DNA of 64,000 nt. Origin: Certhia americana (lineage: Eukaryota > Chordata > Aves > Passeriformes > Certhiidae). Made by a program: the position numbers and the translations under genes. The stretch covers positions 110,597,556 through 110,661,555 of the forward strand of contig CM031858.1 of the NCBI GenBank assembly GCA_018697195.1, in the 5' to 3' direction. Positions 10,148 through 23,300 of this stretch are shown here, piece by piece (positions within the stretch are counted from its first letter, which is position 1; each line of letters begins with the position of its first letter). Under the pieces are notes generated by a model that saw only the letters and a program-made list of their open reading frames with translations, ran no database searches and had not been told where the DNA came from.

Positions 10148-13100
10148 CTGTGGAGACAAATGGAGACAACACTTTTTCTTACTGGGACATGAGGGCACAT
10201 CCTGCATGGCTAGCCCAACACTGAGCCTGAAACACCCTCTTTTTACACATGCAAAAGGAATTGACTGACATTTCTGGCTAGAAAACCAGACAATGATGCA
10301 GCAGAAACAGTCCCAAATTACCTACAGACAACCCAGCTATGGCAGCAGAAACACATTCCACAACTCTTAGAGAAAATGGACTTCAGGAAATGAAGCAGCT
10401 GCAAAGACCATGACTCCAAGGAGCCCAACATGACTTCAGATTGCTGACAGTCATCAGGAGAGAGCAGACAGCAACCAACTGGACTGAAATACGTGGGGAG
10501 ACAAGGGAATCCCACTCCCTCAGGAGACACTCAGGCTACATGCAGGGACTTCAACAGCTCCTGGTGGAATCAAGAGATTTTGCTCCCAACATTATCTCCT
10601 GTCCTCACCTTCCTGCCCTCATGCTGCAAGTTTTTCTGAGCTCATTCCTGGAATGATAGAGGGGAGACAGCTGAAGCCCTTGTGGCTGGCTAAGAGCTTT
10701 TTTACATTCACCTGGAGGTTCTCCATTCAGTTCTGTAACAGGAACTGCAATAGCCTCAAAAAAGAGAGCTATGGAAATCCACCCTTCTCAAAGAATAGCT
10801 CTCCTTTACCACTTAAACAACTCAAACACAGCATGACCAAAGGCTTCTCCCCAGCCCATGTACAAACTGACAGAGACTCTTTCAATCCACAGATTGATTG
10901 GTGAATGTTTCCAGCCAAGCTGGATTGGCCTCAAAACTTTAAAAGGAGGGGGAAAAGACACCTTGGTGCTGTAAGACCAAACCTTTTCTTTCTGTGTTAT
11001 TTTTTTGCCAGCCCATAATAAAGGAGGGGTCATTGCACAACCTGCTATATTCTGTTTGCTCATATTGAGCAGTTTCGTGAAGGCTTGCTCCATGCAGTTG
11101 TGTGAGGAGCTAATTATGGCACTGTAATTAGCCATGTGGAAGGACAGACCTCTCCATGTGGAGGGAAGCACTACAACAGCAGGCAGAGAGAGGTCCCTGA
11201 GCCAGAGCCACCAAACAGTTGGGCGAACAGATAGCTAAGTCTGTAAGGTCAGAGTAGGGATGAACTTTATGTGGAGGAAATAGCCAAATGAAATGAGTCA
11301 CAGAATACAAAATACATACATCAGCTGGACTACTAAACAGAGAGTTAATTTGACATTAATTATTATATTACTGTGGGGGAAGGTCCAGAAATAGGTAATA
11401 AAACAGTGAGTTTTAGATAGCTATTGAAGCTATTGCAACTTTTTTTTTTTTTTTCCTGTTTTAGCAGATACAAAAACCCCAGGCTGTATTTGTTAATACA
11501 TGCATTCTGACTAAGGTGCGTATTAGTTTTTACACGAGGAGAACATCTGTAAATGTGACAAGAACATTTGATAGGTTACTATATTGAAAAGGAATTGCAT
11601 TTTTAAATTAGCTCCTGAAAACAATTCGCAAGTAAATACCCTGCTCTCCAGAGAAGTACCTCATTAAACCATTGTAACAGCCTTGCATATATTTGGAACA
11701 AGAGTCCTTGAGACAGCAGAATGCCTGCAAACAAGGGTCCTGTGAGGTCTGTCAGGAGGGCAGTGGTTGCCCCTGTCAACTGCAACTCCAACCATTCCTC
11801 TTGTCTGTCAATGGATGCATCAGAGAGGACTGATAGACCTCACTGGCCTCCAAGTCCTTCCACTTCTCCTATGGGGAAACCAGCTACCAGAGCCAGAGCA
11901 ATTTACCCGTAATATCCCAGAGATAATTAGGTTGGCTCCTGGTTGGTTTTGTGTCAATGAGACTAAGGAATGGGCAGAGTTGCCTTTCCGCAACTTTCCT
12001 AATGATCTTCCTGAAATGGCAAGTGATCATAAATCACCAACCTAACTAGACTGTCAGCATCAACAACTGGTTTACAAGTCCTGACACACAGAGACTTTTG
12101 GTTCCCAGAGCTTATGTACTTTGGCTCGTATGGGATCCGTGTAGAGAAGACAGACACCTTTCCACAAACTTCCAGCTGTGTGAACCATATGGGAGAAGTG
12201 CAATGGCTTACTGGTCTTTCAGAGTAAAAGGACATACAGACAAAATTGTCCAGTGCAAGAAGGGAAACGCAATGAAGAAATGTTTGAGCACATGTCTGTA
12301 TACAAACCCATCTTGAGCTTTAATTGCAGGAAAAAAAAACCCTGGAGTTCTCTATGTTAAAGGCACAAAGATGTGACTTCTAATCAGAAGGCAAGACAAA
12401 TTGATGGCATTTAATTTGTACATCATTTTTTAAAATTGCATGCTGAAGCGACATATAACACTTTCGCCTAAACCCCACAATTCACTGCAAAATGGGAATT
12501 ATGAAAATGTATCCTATTACAAGAAGCTTGAAGGGAAAAACAAGTACACAAAACAGTTGTGATTCCTCATACTTTAAGATTATATAAACCAGGACAATAT
12601 TGATGGCTTTTGCTGACAAATAACACATGGGGAGCTTAATCCTACTCTTAGTTGGGTAAAAGGGCAAATGCCAACTGTTTTCAGTGGGAACTGGTTCAAA
12701 TCATCTCTGGACATAATGTAAAAGACAATTTTAAAGTTCTTGTGCATTTTCACAAAAAAAAAAAAAACCAGATTTCCATGGATTGTCTTACTCTTATGAA
12801 AATATTTGATCAGAGACCATACTCAGTGCCTCAGATGTGCTCTTCATGTGTATGGAAACAATTGTATGCATCATTCACTCTGAGTCAAAGATTTTTGACA
12901 ACTAAAATATTATCTACTTAAAGACTTTCAAAAACTTAGCACAGATTACCCACAGACTTTTGAGAATTTTGCAGTCAGGGGGTGAGGAAGAAAATGTGAC
13001 TGACGGTTCACAGCACACCACAATCCAGTAACTCCTTCCAGGCTGCAGCCCTGATAGCATTTTGAAAATTGCTGAGCATGCTGAACATAGAGACTGCAGC

Positions 13101-14005
13101 TGAGCAATTATCATCTAGCCTAAGTCAGCCCCTCTACCTGAACTGGCCAGAGAGGGATCAGCCAGGGCAAAACCCCAGGGATTTCTCCATCCTCTGAGAC
13201 ACTTCTTTAAATACAGTCCTGAGAGTCGATAAAACCTCAGACCTCCAGAGTAATCACATTTCTCTGACAGAGAGACAATACCCTCTTTATCAGAAGGGTA
13301 TCGCTCTGCATTTGTACAAGATCAATATGAGGGATAATTTCAAACAAATACTACAATTTGCTTACGTTTTTTGTTACAAAAGCATGCCAATGTAAAAAGA
13401 AAGGAATGTTGTCCAAATAAATGACACCACTTGTGTTTTTCAGAGGGACATGCGACCTCATGGTGACACATATTCACTTTACCATTTTTAGTGTAGGGTA
13501 TAAATGAATAAGCTGATTTCTCATTTAACACTTGGTATGCCAGATCATTATCTGCAGTAAATTAAAGTAGCTGGTGAGACCATGTGACAAATCTATGTCA
13601 ATTCATTTGTTCTACACAATATGGAGTGAAGTGTTTTGAAACTTGAGCCAAAAAATATACTAATGGCCTCATTTTGTGATCAGAGTAAGAGAAGACAGTA
13701 ATGATAAGGTCCTATAAAGTTATGCAAACCGACTGAAAATCTAACCTGGAATTTTTTACTCAGCTTTGCTAGAGGCTTATGGTTCAGTCTTGCCCTGTTT
13801 TGTGTTAGTCCCTTGAAACTGGAAAGAGACTAGCATGCAGGGAGCGAGTATTTTGCACAGCAGTAGCTGTTTGCAGGATTGTGCTACTGCTCATTATGTG
13901 ATAATAGCCTATGGATAGTGAACTCCATGGATTAGCTTTCTGTACAGCAGGGGGAAATACACATCAGCACACATACACACGGGCACAATTTGTGAGGAAA
14001 CTCAC
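10148..14005 (-). other. NOL4: NOL4 intron upstream of the cassette exon
   Basis: About 3.9 kb of non-coding sequence between the donor at 14005 and the cassette acceptor. The part from about 10.4 to 11.2 kb is less AT-rich and has an LTR-like promoter/poly(A) arrangement described separately. A T-run lies near 11441-11456 and an A-run near 12752-12766. The short open frames at 11.7-12.3 kb have no family resemblance and are left out. Confidence 0.8.
10897..11022 (+). promoter_or_regulatory. LTR-like cluster: inverted CCAAT boxes, TATA-like box, poly(A) signal
   Basis: ATTGG (inverted CCAAT) occurs at 10897-10901 and 10924-10928, a TATA-like TTTAAAAGG at 10938-10946, and AATAAA at 11017-11022, all in plus orientation within about 125 bp. 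This order and spacing is what a retroviral LTR core (U3 end, short R) shows. I could not find clear TG...CA ends or target duplications, so it may be an eroded LTR or chance. It is antisense to NOL4. Confidence 0.3.
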
Positions 14006-14186
14006 CACTGCTAGAAGCATCATTGAGATTTAGCAGCCCACCTCCGAGCCCTCTGTAACTATGGTAACTGTATGTCCCATTGCCGTTGATGTACAACACC
14101 TCCTGCGTGCTGGAAACAGCTGATGTTGAGTAAGTGACCTGGGCTGGCTCCTGTTTGCACTGCTTGTCAGCTGGAGCAGCCTCATC
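14006..14186 (-). CDS. NOL4: NOL4 coding exon with Gly/Tyr/Ser-rich segment
   Basis: The acceptor is TTTTTTGCAG after 14186 and the donor is G/GTGAGTTTCC before 14006. The exon is 181 bp, entering in phase 0 and leaving in phase 1, and encodes 60 residues plus the first base of a Gly codon. It starts DEAAPADKQCKQEP, followed by a Ser/Thr-rich stretch and the conserved EVLYINGNGTYSYHSYRG block (about residues 31-48), then LGGGLLNLNDASSS. The Gly/Tyr/Ser composition suggests a disordered or low-complexity segment. The frame is intact and matches NOL4 as I remember it, with a few Ala/Thr/Ser-type differences from the mammalian form. A shifted minus-strand frame at 14030-14254 is a shadow. Confidence 0.96.
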
Positions 14187-16169
14187 CTGCAAAAAACAAG
14201 AACAGGTTTGGAATTATGGCTACATTTCACCTTGCATGTGAAGGTCTTTTCCATTGTTAAGATTCTACATCTATTGCTTTCACAAAAGTATAATGCATGT
14301 TAAACAAGCAAAGATACATTTCTGATTGAGCAAATATCAGCATAAACAAACAATGGAAATAAGCAGAAATACAGGTTTCCTAAAAATCTAAGAATATTCA
14401 TTTATTTGTGCTCCACAAACAAACCATACTCTTTCTCAAAGGAGAACATGTACCCTCTCATCCTGAAGAGCTCACAGTCTTCTTCAAAACTCAACTCTGT
14501 CCAGAAATAGTGGGAAAGAATAGGAAACAGCCATTTCCTGAGTATTGGAGTGACTCTTACAAGTCAGAGAATCATATATTTCTTGATAAGATAAACCAAT
14601 AAAGAATGCACCATCTACTTAATTTGATCAGTCTCAGAAATGACAGAAGGAATAGAGGAATGGAATAAAATTGAATTCCTATGTTTGGACAAGTCTGAAT
14701 GAGTGTCCTTCTACACAAAGGCCATAAAAGAGGGATGTCTCCACAAAAGTGACTTCAATACTGTTATTATCTGTGTAATTGTACACCATAAGTATTCCTC
14801 AATGCTTCCTGTTTGCCTCTTTCATGATTGCATAATATTTAGCAGAATTTAGCATAACAATTTTCCATGAATGGAGATATTTCAGATGCAAGTGTATTAT
14901 TCCCCATCTGTACTTACTGTATCTACTGCTTAGAGTACCTCACCTCCACTCATGATCACAGAATGCTGCTGTAGCAACTTTATTAATGACACAGGTGAAA
15001 TAAAGAAAAGCATTAAAAGAAGATTTAATGCATTTAAGTAGTTGAAAACAATGAAAACTGTCAGTGTTTGACTGTTCATCCTGCCACAGGGACCTCAGTG
15101 ATGCAAAATCTGATTTAGACTGTGTGTATTTTAACATTGTCTTTGTTTCTTGACTTTTTTTATGGGTTTGATTTTACATTCTCATCTGATGAAAACATAT
15201 TTCAGTGTTTTGAAATAAAATGGATATACAGAAGTTTTGTTGTTGAAGGACCTTTTCAGAGTAATTAACTGAAAAAAAAAAAAAGATCTGCCAAAATCGC
15301 CTCCCTCTTTGTGTAAGATTTTTGTCTATTTCATGCATCTTACCTCTGCACAACACTTTTTTGGTTCATAAATATGCTAAACTTATTAAGAATTCTATAA
15401 AATAGCTGAAACCTTTCTTACACTTTTTACTTAGAGAGATCAAAGCAATGTCCAGTCTCTGTGTTAAAGTAAAAAGGTGTTTGAATCATGTATGCATTAG
15501 GAGTATGCATTGGTTCCACTTCTCAAAAAGACACTATCAACTTTTCTTAGATGAAGACGTCCCTTTCTTGCAGGTATTTATTGGTGAAAGAGACTTTCAC
15601 CTGAAGCACAACTGAGATAACTCAGGAGAAGAGATATATATTATTAACAGAAATTTAAATATTTAATACAGAGCACTGAACCATTAGACAATTAATTCCA
15701 TAAACAATAAGAATGGGGTCTCTTGGGTAGTAATATGAGCTAAGGCAAAACTTCACATTTTTAAGAGAGTTGGCCCAAGAGGTCTCCTAAGCATTTTCTT
15801 AAGTAATAATAATCTTAAACAAACAGCCATAATTGCAATGTATTTTTGCCAGGAATTCAACTTCAATATAACTTACCTTTTATCTGCAAAAGTCATTGAT
15901 GTCTCTTATGAGAGAAAATATATTATTTTCTCAGAGAATATTCATAAGCTACACAGTAAAGTTCTATCTTGGCAACATAGCTTAACTCATCGTCCAAAAT
16001 TTTAACACTCTCAAGACTCAGATGTTCTGTCTCCTTATGTCTAAAACTAAATGATACTTCCTGCCAGAGACTCACTCAGAGCCTCATTTCTTTTCACAGA
16101 GCAGAACTGCAAAACTATGAAGGACAAAACTGTTTTCAAGGGGCACAGTGCAAACAGGACTAACTCCTA

Positions 16170-16960
16170 TAGCTGAGCAGAGTGTCTCAGGATTGGTCTC
16201 CTTATCCTCACTGTCTGGAACCCACATTGTTGTCCCTGAATTTACGTGTCCTTCAGAGCCCCTCAAGTCAGGGCACTGAAGACCTAATTGGAATTCTCTT
16301 GCAGAGCAGATGCGCTGAGCTCCTGGCAAAGCCCAGAATGCAGAGCCAGGCTGGAGGATGCAGCAGGGGTGCTTGGTCCACCTTGGTGCACACCAGCCCA
16401 CATATTCCGGAGCACACGGCCAAGAAGTGGGAGACCAGAGTTCTGGCTACTTGTCGCAGTATACGGCAAAGAGGCGGAAAAATTGGGCTGCAGGGTCTCT
16501 GCTGGCTGTGGTGAGGAGGGGACCTGAACTCAGAGCTGCTATCTCCTAGCAACCAGGCTCCAAGCAAAACTGTGGTGGGAGTCGGCGCTGAAGCTGTGCC
16601 ACTGTGCAGGAAGGAATGCACAATTCACAGGGCTACAGAGATAGCGCAAGAAAAGGGAGCATGACTCAGTTCCCTCTCAGAAGTGCTGCCCCGGGAGGCT
16701 CCCTGCCAGCTACTCCCTAACACAAAATCCACAGGCAGCTTTGAGGTCAGAAATCCAAAGTTGGAGCTGCGCTACAAAGGGGAATCTTTGTACAGAACTA
16801 ATCACAGCCCTACAAAACACTGTGATGTGCCATGGGATGGGGCTTGAGGTGGAATCTGGGCGCTCCAGTGGGGAGGGCATTCTCAGGGAGGCTAAAGGAG
16901 TGGAGGATGATGCTGAGACCAGGACTCCTGGGTCTGCACATGAACTCTAATCTCTTGGTC
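16170..16960. other. GC-richer patch in the intron, possible regulatory or old element
   Basis: Compared with the surrounding AT-rich intron this stretch is clearly G/C-richer and retains several CpGs (for example around 16400-16500 and 16575-16690). It holds overlapping open frames on both strands, as expected from low stop-codon frequency in GC-rich DNA, so these are not evidence of a gene. A perfect AP-1 site TGACTCA lies at 16662-16668. It could be an enhancer, an alternative promoter, or an unrecognised decayed element. Confidence 0.35.
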
Positions 16961-18040
16961 ACTGTGCAAAAGAAGGCTTCCTCTAAATATTACACATCTC
17001 TTTAAGGAGCACACCGATCACCTGTCCCTAAAGGATGAATAAGTTGCCATGCGTTTCAGACATTAATATTTGATCCTTAGTTAAGTGTTTACCTCAGTCT
17101 TCATGGTAACTACACATGGAAATAGGGCAGGATTTTTGTCAAGGATTTTTTCTGAGCTGGCTCAGACACCAGTCCTGCTGGTAGGATTATGAAACATTAG
17201 CCTGGTCCCAGGGGGTTAGGTGCTGCCTCTCATACGTTCCCATGGGACTTAAGCAGTTTTTTTGGAACATTTAGTACTTCAAAAGGCAAAGTGTGCGGGT
17301 TTTCCTTGCAGCCATACCAAGGATAAAGAAGCCAGTCTCTCTTTTTCTTGGGGATGGAGAATATGAATATCATATTTACTTTTGTATAACTGAGATTCAT
17401 TCTTCACAGATTCGATTTCTTCATTCTTTTCACCTGAAATGCCTTTGAATTTAAAGTAATGTAAAAATTAAATGTATTGTTGTTCCACTGAGAACTGAGA
17501 TCTTCAAAATATCCTGTGTTAGTTACTCAACACCTCCTATTTCTCCCTATATAATGTTTACACTGAAAAGGTTTATTTATTTAAAATTTTATTTTAAAAA
17601 TTCCTTAATTTCAAGGCAATCATTAGCAATTAACTAACCATTTACTGACATACAGTACCTGGAACATACACTGTTGTCATCATAGCAATATACTAAACTT
17701 TGAAGTATTAACTAACCATATTTAAACTATTTATAATTTCCCTTTAATAAGAGGTATGACCAAGGTGCAGATAAAACATTTTTTCATCTAGAATTTGACT
17801 CATACTGTCTTAATTTAATACATGCCAAAGGAAATAAATAATCCCTCTAACATTATTTCTCTTCTCAATTTATTTTGGGGGAGAAGCAATTTAAGTCTTG
17901 AGCACATTACTGCAAAATTATTGAAATCAGAATGTTGAAAATTACTTCTTAGGTACAAAAGCATGCTAAAATAAAAACATATCTGTTGCCTTGAAAAGCG
18001 GAAGCATGAGATCCTTACTGCGATCCTCAACTTGATATAT

Positions 18041-18070
18041 ACCAGAGATATTTATACCAGAGATATTTAT
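18041..18070. repeat. Perfect 15-bp tandem duplication
   Basis: ACCAGAGATATTTAT occurs twice with no gap (18041-18055 and 18056-18070). It is a recent-looking local duplication in the intron. Confidence 0.95.
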
Positions 18071-19739
18071 TTCTCAGTTTTAAGTCAAGACCTGTACTGG
18101 GAGAACACTTTTTTTTTTCCACATAAGAGCAAAGAAAAAAAATTTATTTGATTTTATTTTTAACCAGGGGAGCAATTTAGTAATCCTCTAAAGACAGTAC
18201 ATCCTAAGATAAATTTCCATGAGCTGTTGCATAACCTGTATATTAAAGAAACCCTTCTCTGCTCTGACTGACGGTCTGAGTAGCAAAATTAATAGTTTAC
18301 AGAGGAATCACCATCCACAGCAGCATGATGTTGGTGCAGATTGTCAGGACTGTGGTACAAAGAGCAAGGCTCACTGACAGCTCCCAGACTCTTGTTCCCT
18401 TACCAGCAGAGGCACAGACCACACAACTCTTTTAAAACAGTCTTCATGGAAGCATCTTAAGCAGTGTCACTAATCCCTTCTGTTCTCCATCTCCTTTACC
18501 ACCTCCAAAATAACACAAAAAACCAATAGTTTGTTAAAATAGAAAGCCTTGGTAAATCTGTGCTACGTTGGGTTTCGATCCCTTATATACACAAGTGTCA
18601 GAAATTCAGTGTACTCCAATTAAGAATGAGCAGTTCTATTGCCTTGGCTTTCCTGGTAGCAACAGGCATTGCTAAGATGTAAATGTAAATTCCAACAGGG
18701 AGTGTGTGTGAAGATCAACTCACATAGCCAGTGCTAGTTCACCACAGAGCTAAAAAATCTTCTGCAAAAAGACTATAAATGATTATGTTCCAAAAATGCA
18801 AATATAGACACATAGAGATACTGCTTTCAATAATGTAGTACTTCCCAGACTGACAAATCAACAACTCTGAGAATAACATTTTAACTGCCCCTATGTCAGT
18901 GTGATTTTCTCCCATGAATTAGAAACAAGACAGAAATACATTTTTGCCTCATATTTCTTGATACTGACTTTTTTTAATAAGTTAAACTGAAAAATGTGGA
19001 TTGCTTGTTGTTTTTGTCAATAAACACTGCTTTTCGAATACCACTTTGAGGTTAGGAAAACTCAAATGCAGATAAGTCTTCAAACAAACAGGCAAGCCTA
19101 TTTGCATATGGTCTTCCATTTTTTCAGCATAGGAAAAAGATTCATTCACTTGAAAAAACAAAGCAGGCTTTAAAAATTTTTTTAGGTCTCAGTAGCTTGT
19201 AATATGGCTTTAGAAGAAACGAGATAATGTTTCATATATATTTCTCATTTGAATCCAACTAATTTAATTCTACAATTTTTGAATCAAAAGTAAAATAAAT
19301 AGAAACATATGATAAAACCACATAACACTTTTCAAAGCATACCAAATTAATCCTCACAATACTCCTGATAGACAGGACTTTTATCAGTGATTTTCAGATG
19401 GTAAGATTCTGGCAACAAAGGCACCCTTAAGCTAGAGTTACCTAATATGTAAAGTACTTGAGTTCTGCAACTGTACCATAATGATCTTCTCTTTATGTAA
19501 ATTAATTTCTAAAAACTCTGAAGCTTTTAACTGGGAACAAACTCAGAAGTTACACCATGAGACACCCTGCTATATCCACAGAGGATTGTGTGGCAGGGAG
19601 TTCTCAGCTTTTGCACAGAAAAGCAACTGCCAGGGTAAGGCACCATCATCATCTTCATGGAGCAAGGTATTTAAAGGAGGATAAGCCACATGAAACCTGG
19701 CTCCCACTGAAGGACCCAGAATCTAGCCCCTTCTTAGAC

Positions 19740-20330
19740 ACCAATCTGCTGTTGCCAGGACCAGATTGTGTACACCTTGTTCTCTGTCTTTGCAAAATCC
19801 CTTCAACTTCACCCCATCCTCTTTGCTTCTCCAGTCTCATCTTCTACCCCTCATCTCAGTTTCAAGCTGCTTGCTAACAAATCCTAATCTCTCCTTTCCA
19901 AACAAGTATCTTGATACCAGATACCTGAGCAGCTTCAACAACTCAAGGCCTTTTGTTTCCTTGTTTGTATTTAATCGGTGTTACATCCACTAATGGTTCC
20001 ATTTGAGACTTTCTTCCTATGCTCAGACTCCTGTCAGTTTCCTAATCCCAAAAATCAAAGCCAGGTTCCATAATTAGCCAGAGCATCTCCTGGTTTCAAC
20101 TCACATTATTTCTCATTAGTAGTATCTGATCTCCTATCACCAGCAGTTCTTTAATCGACCTGGCCAGTTTCCACCACATTGCCAGCCTCAGCTCACTCCA
20201 CTTCCTCATCCAACCCCATCTCATTAGGTCACTTTCCCTTTATCCCTTGTTTTCACTGCACCTGCCAACCCTCACCAGGTTCCAGCCCCAACACTTTTCC
20301 CCTCCTTTCTGCACTGAGATCAGAATTTAG
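19740..20330. other. Pyrimidine-rich strand segment
   Basis: The plus strand is strongly enriched in C and T for about 600 bp, with many CTCC, CCTT and CCCC words, so the NOL4-sense strand is purine-rich. I recognise no protein or repeat family in it. It may be an old element or simple compositional drift. Confidence 0.4.
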
Positions 20331-23300
20331 CAACTAAAATACTTTGATTGAGTAAGCACGTGCATGCAGTGTCACAACCTTGGTATAAATGACACCACTA
20401 TATTGCCAAGAACAAAGACAGAGTCTTTTTTTTAAGGAATGGTAAATACACTTAAGGATCAAACTACCCTTCCAGGATAAAATTTTCCTTGTTCTTGAAA
20501 AGGGCTGTAATTATCTCTGAAAGAGTTCAGCAGACGGAAGACATACAGAACAGTAAATGTAATCCCTGTGGGCTGAAGGTCATGAAGTTATCATCGAACT
20601 GCACACCTAGTATTGTAATGGGAAATGCCAGGTAATCTTAGTAAGTGATGATTCTACCAACTGCTTGGATGACACACATTGTTCTGACAGAACACTGGAT
20701 CTTTTATTAGCTTTAATTACATTAAAGTAACTCAAGTGTTTAACCCAGCTTTTAATTTTATGGCCAATATCCTAGAAGCCGGGACAGCTAAACTTTACTT
20801 TGACCTGTGACAGTAGGCTAAATTTTACTTAAATTCTGCAGTAAGGCTGTTGAATCAGCCTAAAAATAGTGGAAATGGTATTTCTGCAAATGATGGATGT
20901 GAGTTTTCACTTCAGTTTTGGTTTCCATTGCACATTCTTTCTTCCCTCTCCAGTTGCTAAGGTTTGTGTTGGGATTACTACTAAATAAACTACACTAAAT
21001 AAAGCCTGTTCAAGATTAGTGAGGCTTGAACAAAAAGAAAATATGCCTACGTAATTCATGGTTTCATAGACCTACATCATTTCCTAAGCTTGAAATCCAA
21101 ATTAAGCTAAACAGTAGTCCTTTGTATTGGCTGACCTTCATATCTAAAGTACTGAATATTTATAGTCCTCTATAGTAAAAGGACTGCTTTTAATATTGTA
21201 GGATGTGCTCTTACAGCTGTAAGCTCAGCAAGAGGCAATGTAAGGCAAGACCAGGAGAACTTCTGTGCCCAAAAGCTGACCTAAGAAAAGATACTACCTT
21301 CCCCAGAAAGCCTTATTTCTCTTACAATGGAAAGAACAAACACCAAATGTTCAGTTAAGTCAGAAGAGTTTCAATATTCACAATAAGAAAAGCAAAGCAT
21401 TTGCTACAGCCTCTGGATTTGTACACAGAAATGTTAGTCCTTGTGACCTGTTTGCCATGTAGCACCACACCTTCTTACCTCCAAACTATTTTGAATAAAA
21501 TTCTATGAAATTTCCAGTCCTTTTGTTGAGGGATTATTAACAAAAAATTAACATCTACTTGAAATTTTAACTTGCTGTACCAGACCATAGCTGAAACCTG
21601 AAAAACAACTGCTAGAATCTTACAGTCTCTTTAGGAAAATGCTTAAAATATAATACAGTAATATTTTATTTAAGGGGAAGAGTCCTTTTCTGATAACCTT
21701 TCAAGACAGATACATATATTTGTCACATATATCTCTATGGGTATTTCTCTTCCTCTCAGGCTATTCACAGTGTCCCTTAAAATGATGCATCTATTGACAG
21801 TCCCATAACCTGTTGTCGAAAATTGTCCATACAGATGGATATAAAAAAATAATTGCACCTTTAGACAGATTCTTTCCCCGTTATGTTTAGTTGCCCTCCA
21901 AAACACTATTGCAGGAACAGGCACTAGATTTATGGATGAGGTCCACTTACAGCCAGCAGAAAGACCCCTGAGATTTTATCCAGAAGTACTTAATGCAAAT
22001 TTGAGCAAGCTGGCTGAAATAAAACATGAATTAATGTTCAAATAATATCACAGAATTCATGCCAGATATTCCTTAGACTGGGAAATGTTTTGATAGTTCA
22101 GGAGTGGATTTAGCAGTGAAATCAAGAGGGACATAATTGCTGTTCTTGGGTTTGCACACTATTTCTTCTCTTGCAAGGAGCAGCTGGGGGATTGCTAAAT
22201 TGTTTTCCACTCTCTGTTGTCAGATCTAGACCATGTTTTTCTCTGCCACTGTCTCTGCACTATTTTCTTTACTTTTACTTTCTTAAATCAAGTATGTATA
22301 AAAAATGAGAAAGTCCATTCTTGTGTGACATACTACTCAATTTGTAGCTCAGTTGGAGCTGGGTATTCCAGCCAAGCTGAACACTCATGCTTTAGCTGAG
22401 TCTATCATCTCATCATTACGGGGAGAGCACATCAGTTTCAGAGTAGATTTTTTGGCCTGAAAACCTGAGATTACATGAAGAAGTGCTCCTAGCCTGCAGA
22501 GGCAACTGTAATGAACATGTCACTGCCATAAGTCTAAGTATTAATGATGAATTTGCTTTGAAGTCCAGTATACAAATGTTTTCATACTTCTGATAAAAAC
22601 CTATAAATAGAATTTTTTTGATGATGGTGAAATATTGATACAGTCTAATTGAGTTAAATTGAGTGTAATACAGAGTCCAGTTAGGCATCTAAGCTGCCTG
22701 GAATGCCAATAGTGATGTGGAAACTTGAAGAGTGCCTATCAAAATGTTAAGGTAGCTGCCAGCACTTCAAGGATCTCCAAACTGTCCTCCTGACACAGGA
22801 TATAGAGCCAAGAAAAGAAAGTCATACTTCAGTTTCAGATTAGAATGGCAGTAGGTTCCTTTCGCTTTCAGAATATTAGCACTGAAATGAACTGTCACCA
22901 TCAGCGTTGTCACCAGGCATCAAAAATGACATCAGCCATTCATTCAACAAGAAACGAAAGCATGATACTGACATGGAAAAAGAAGATCAAAATAGAAAGG
23001 TGCTATTGTGTAGAAGAGAGATAAATTAACCCCAGACTTCTGCATTTCTGATAGAATGACACATGATCTATAAACTGGAATGGGTATGTTAATCTTAAAT
23101 AAAAGGCTGGTGTTTTCACATTGCAGCATTTGAGTCTTGTTTTTTCACCACTGCCACTTCACCTGCACTACAGACAACATCCTTCTCTTCCCAAGAAGAG
23201 GTACTGTATGGCTATTGCAAGGAGCTGTTGGAGAACCACTTTTATTGGAGCAGTGCCTAAGCAGAGGGCTCACTGCTCATAGTCTGTCAGCTTTTCAGTT

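Noticed and set aside
16182..16621. Overlapping 60-117-codon open frames on both strands
   Set aside because: Long frames are expected in a GC-rich patch; none has motifs or splice support.
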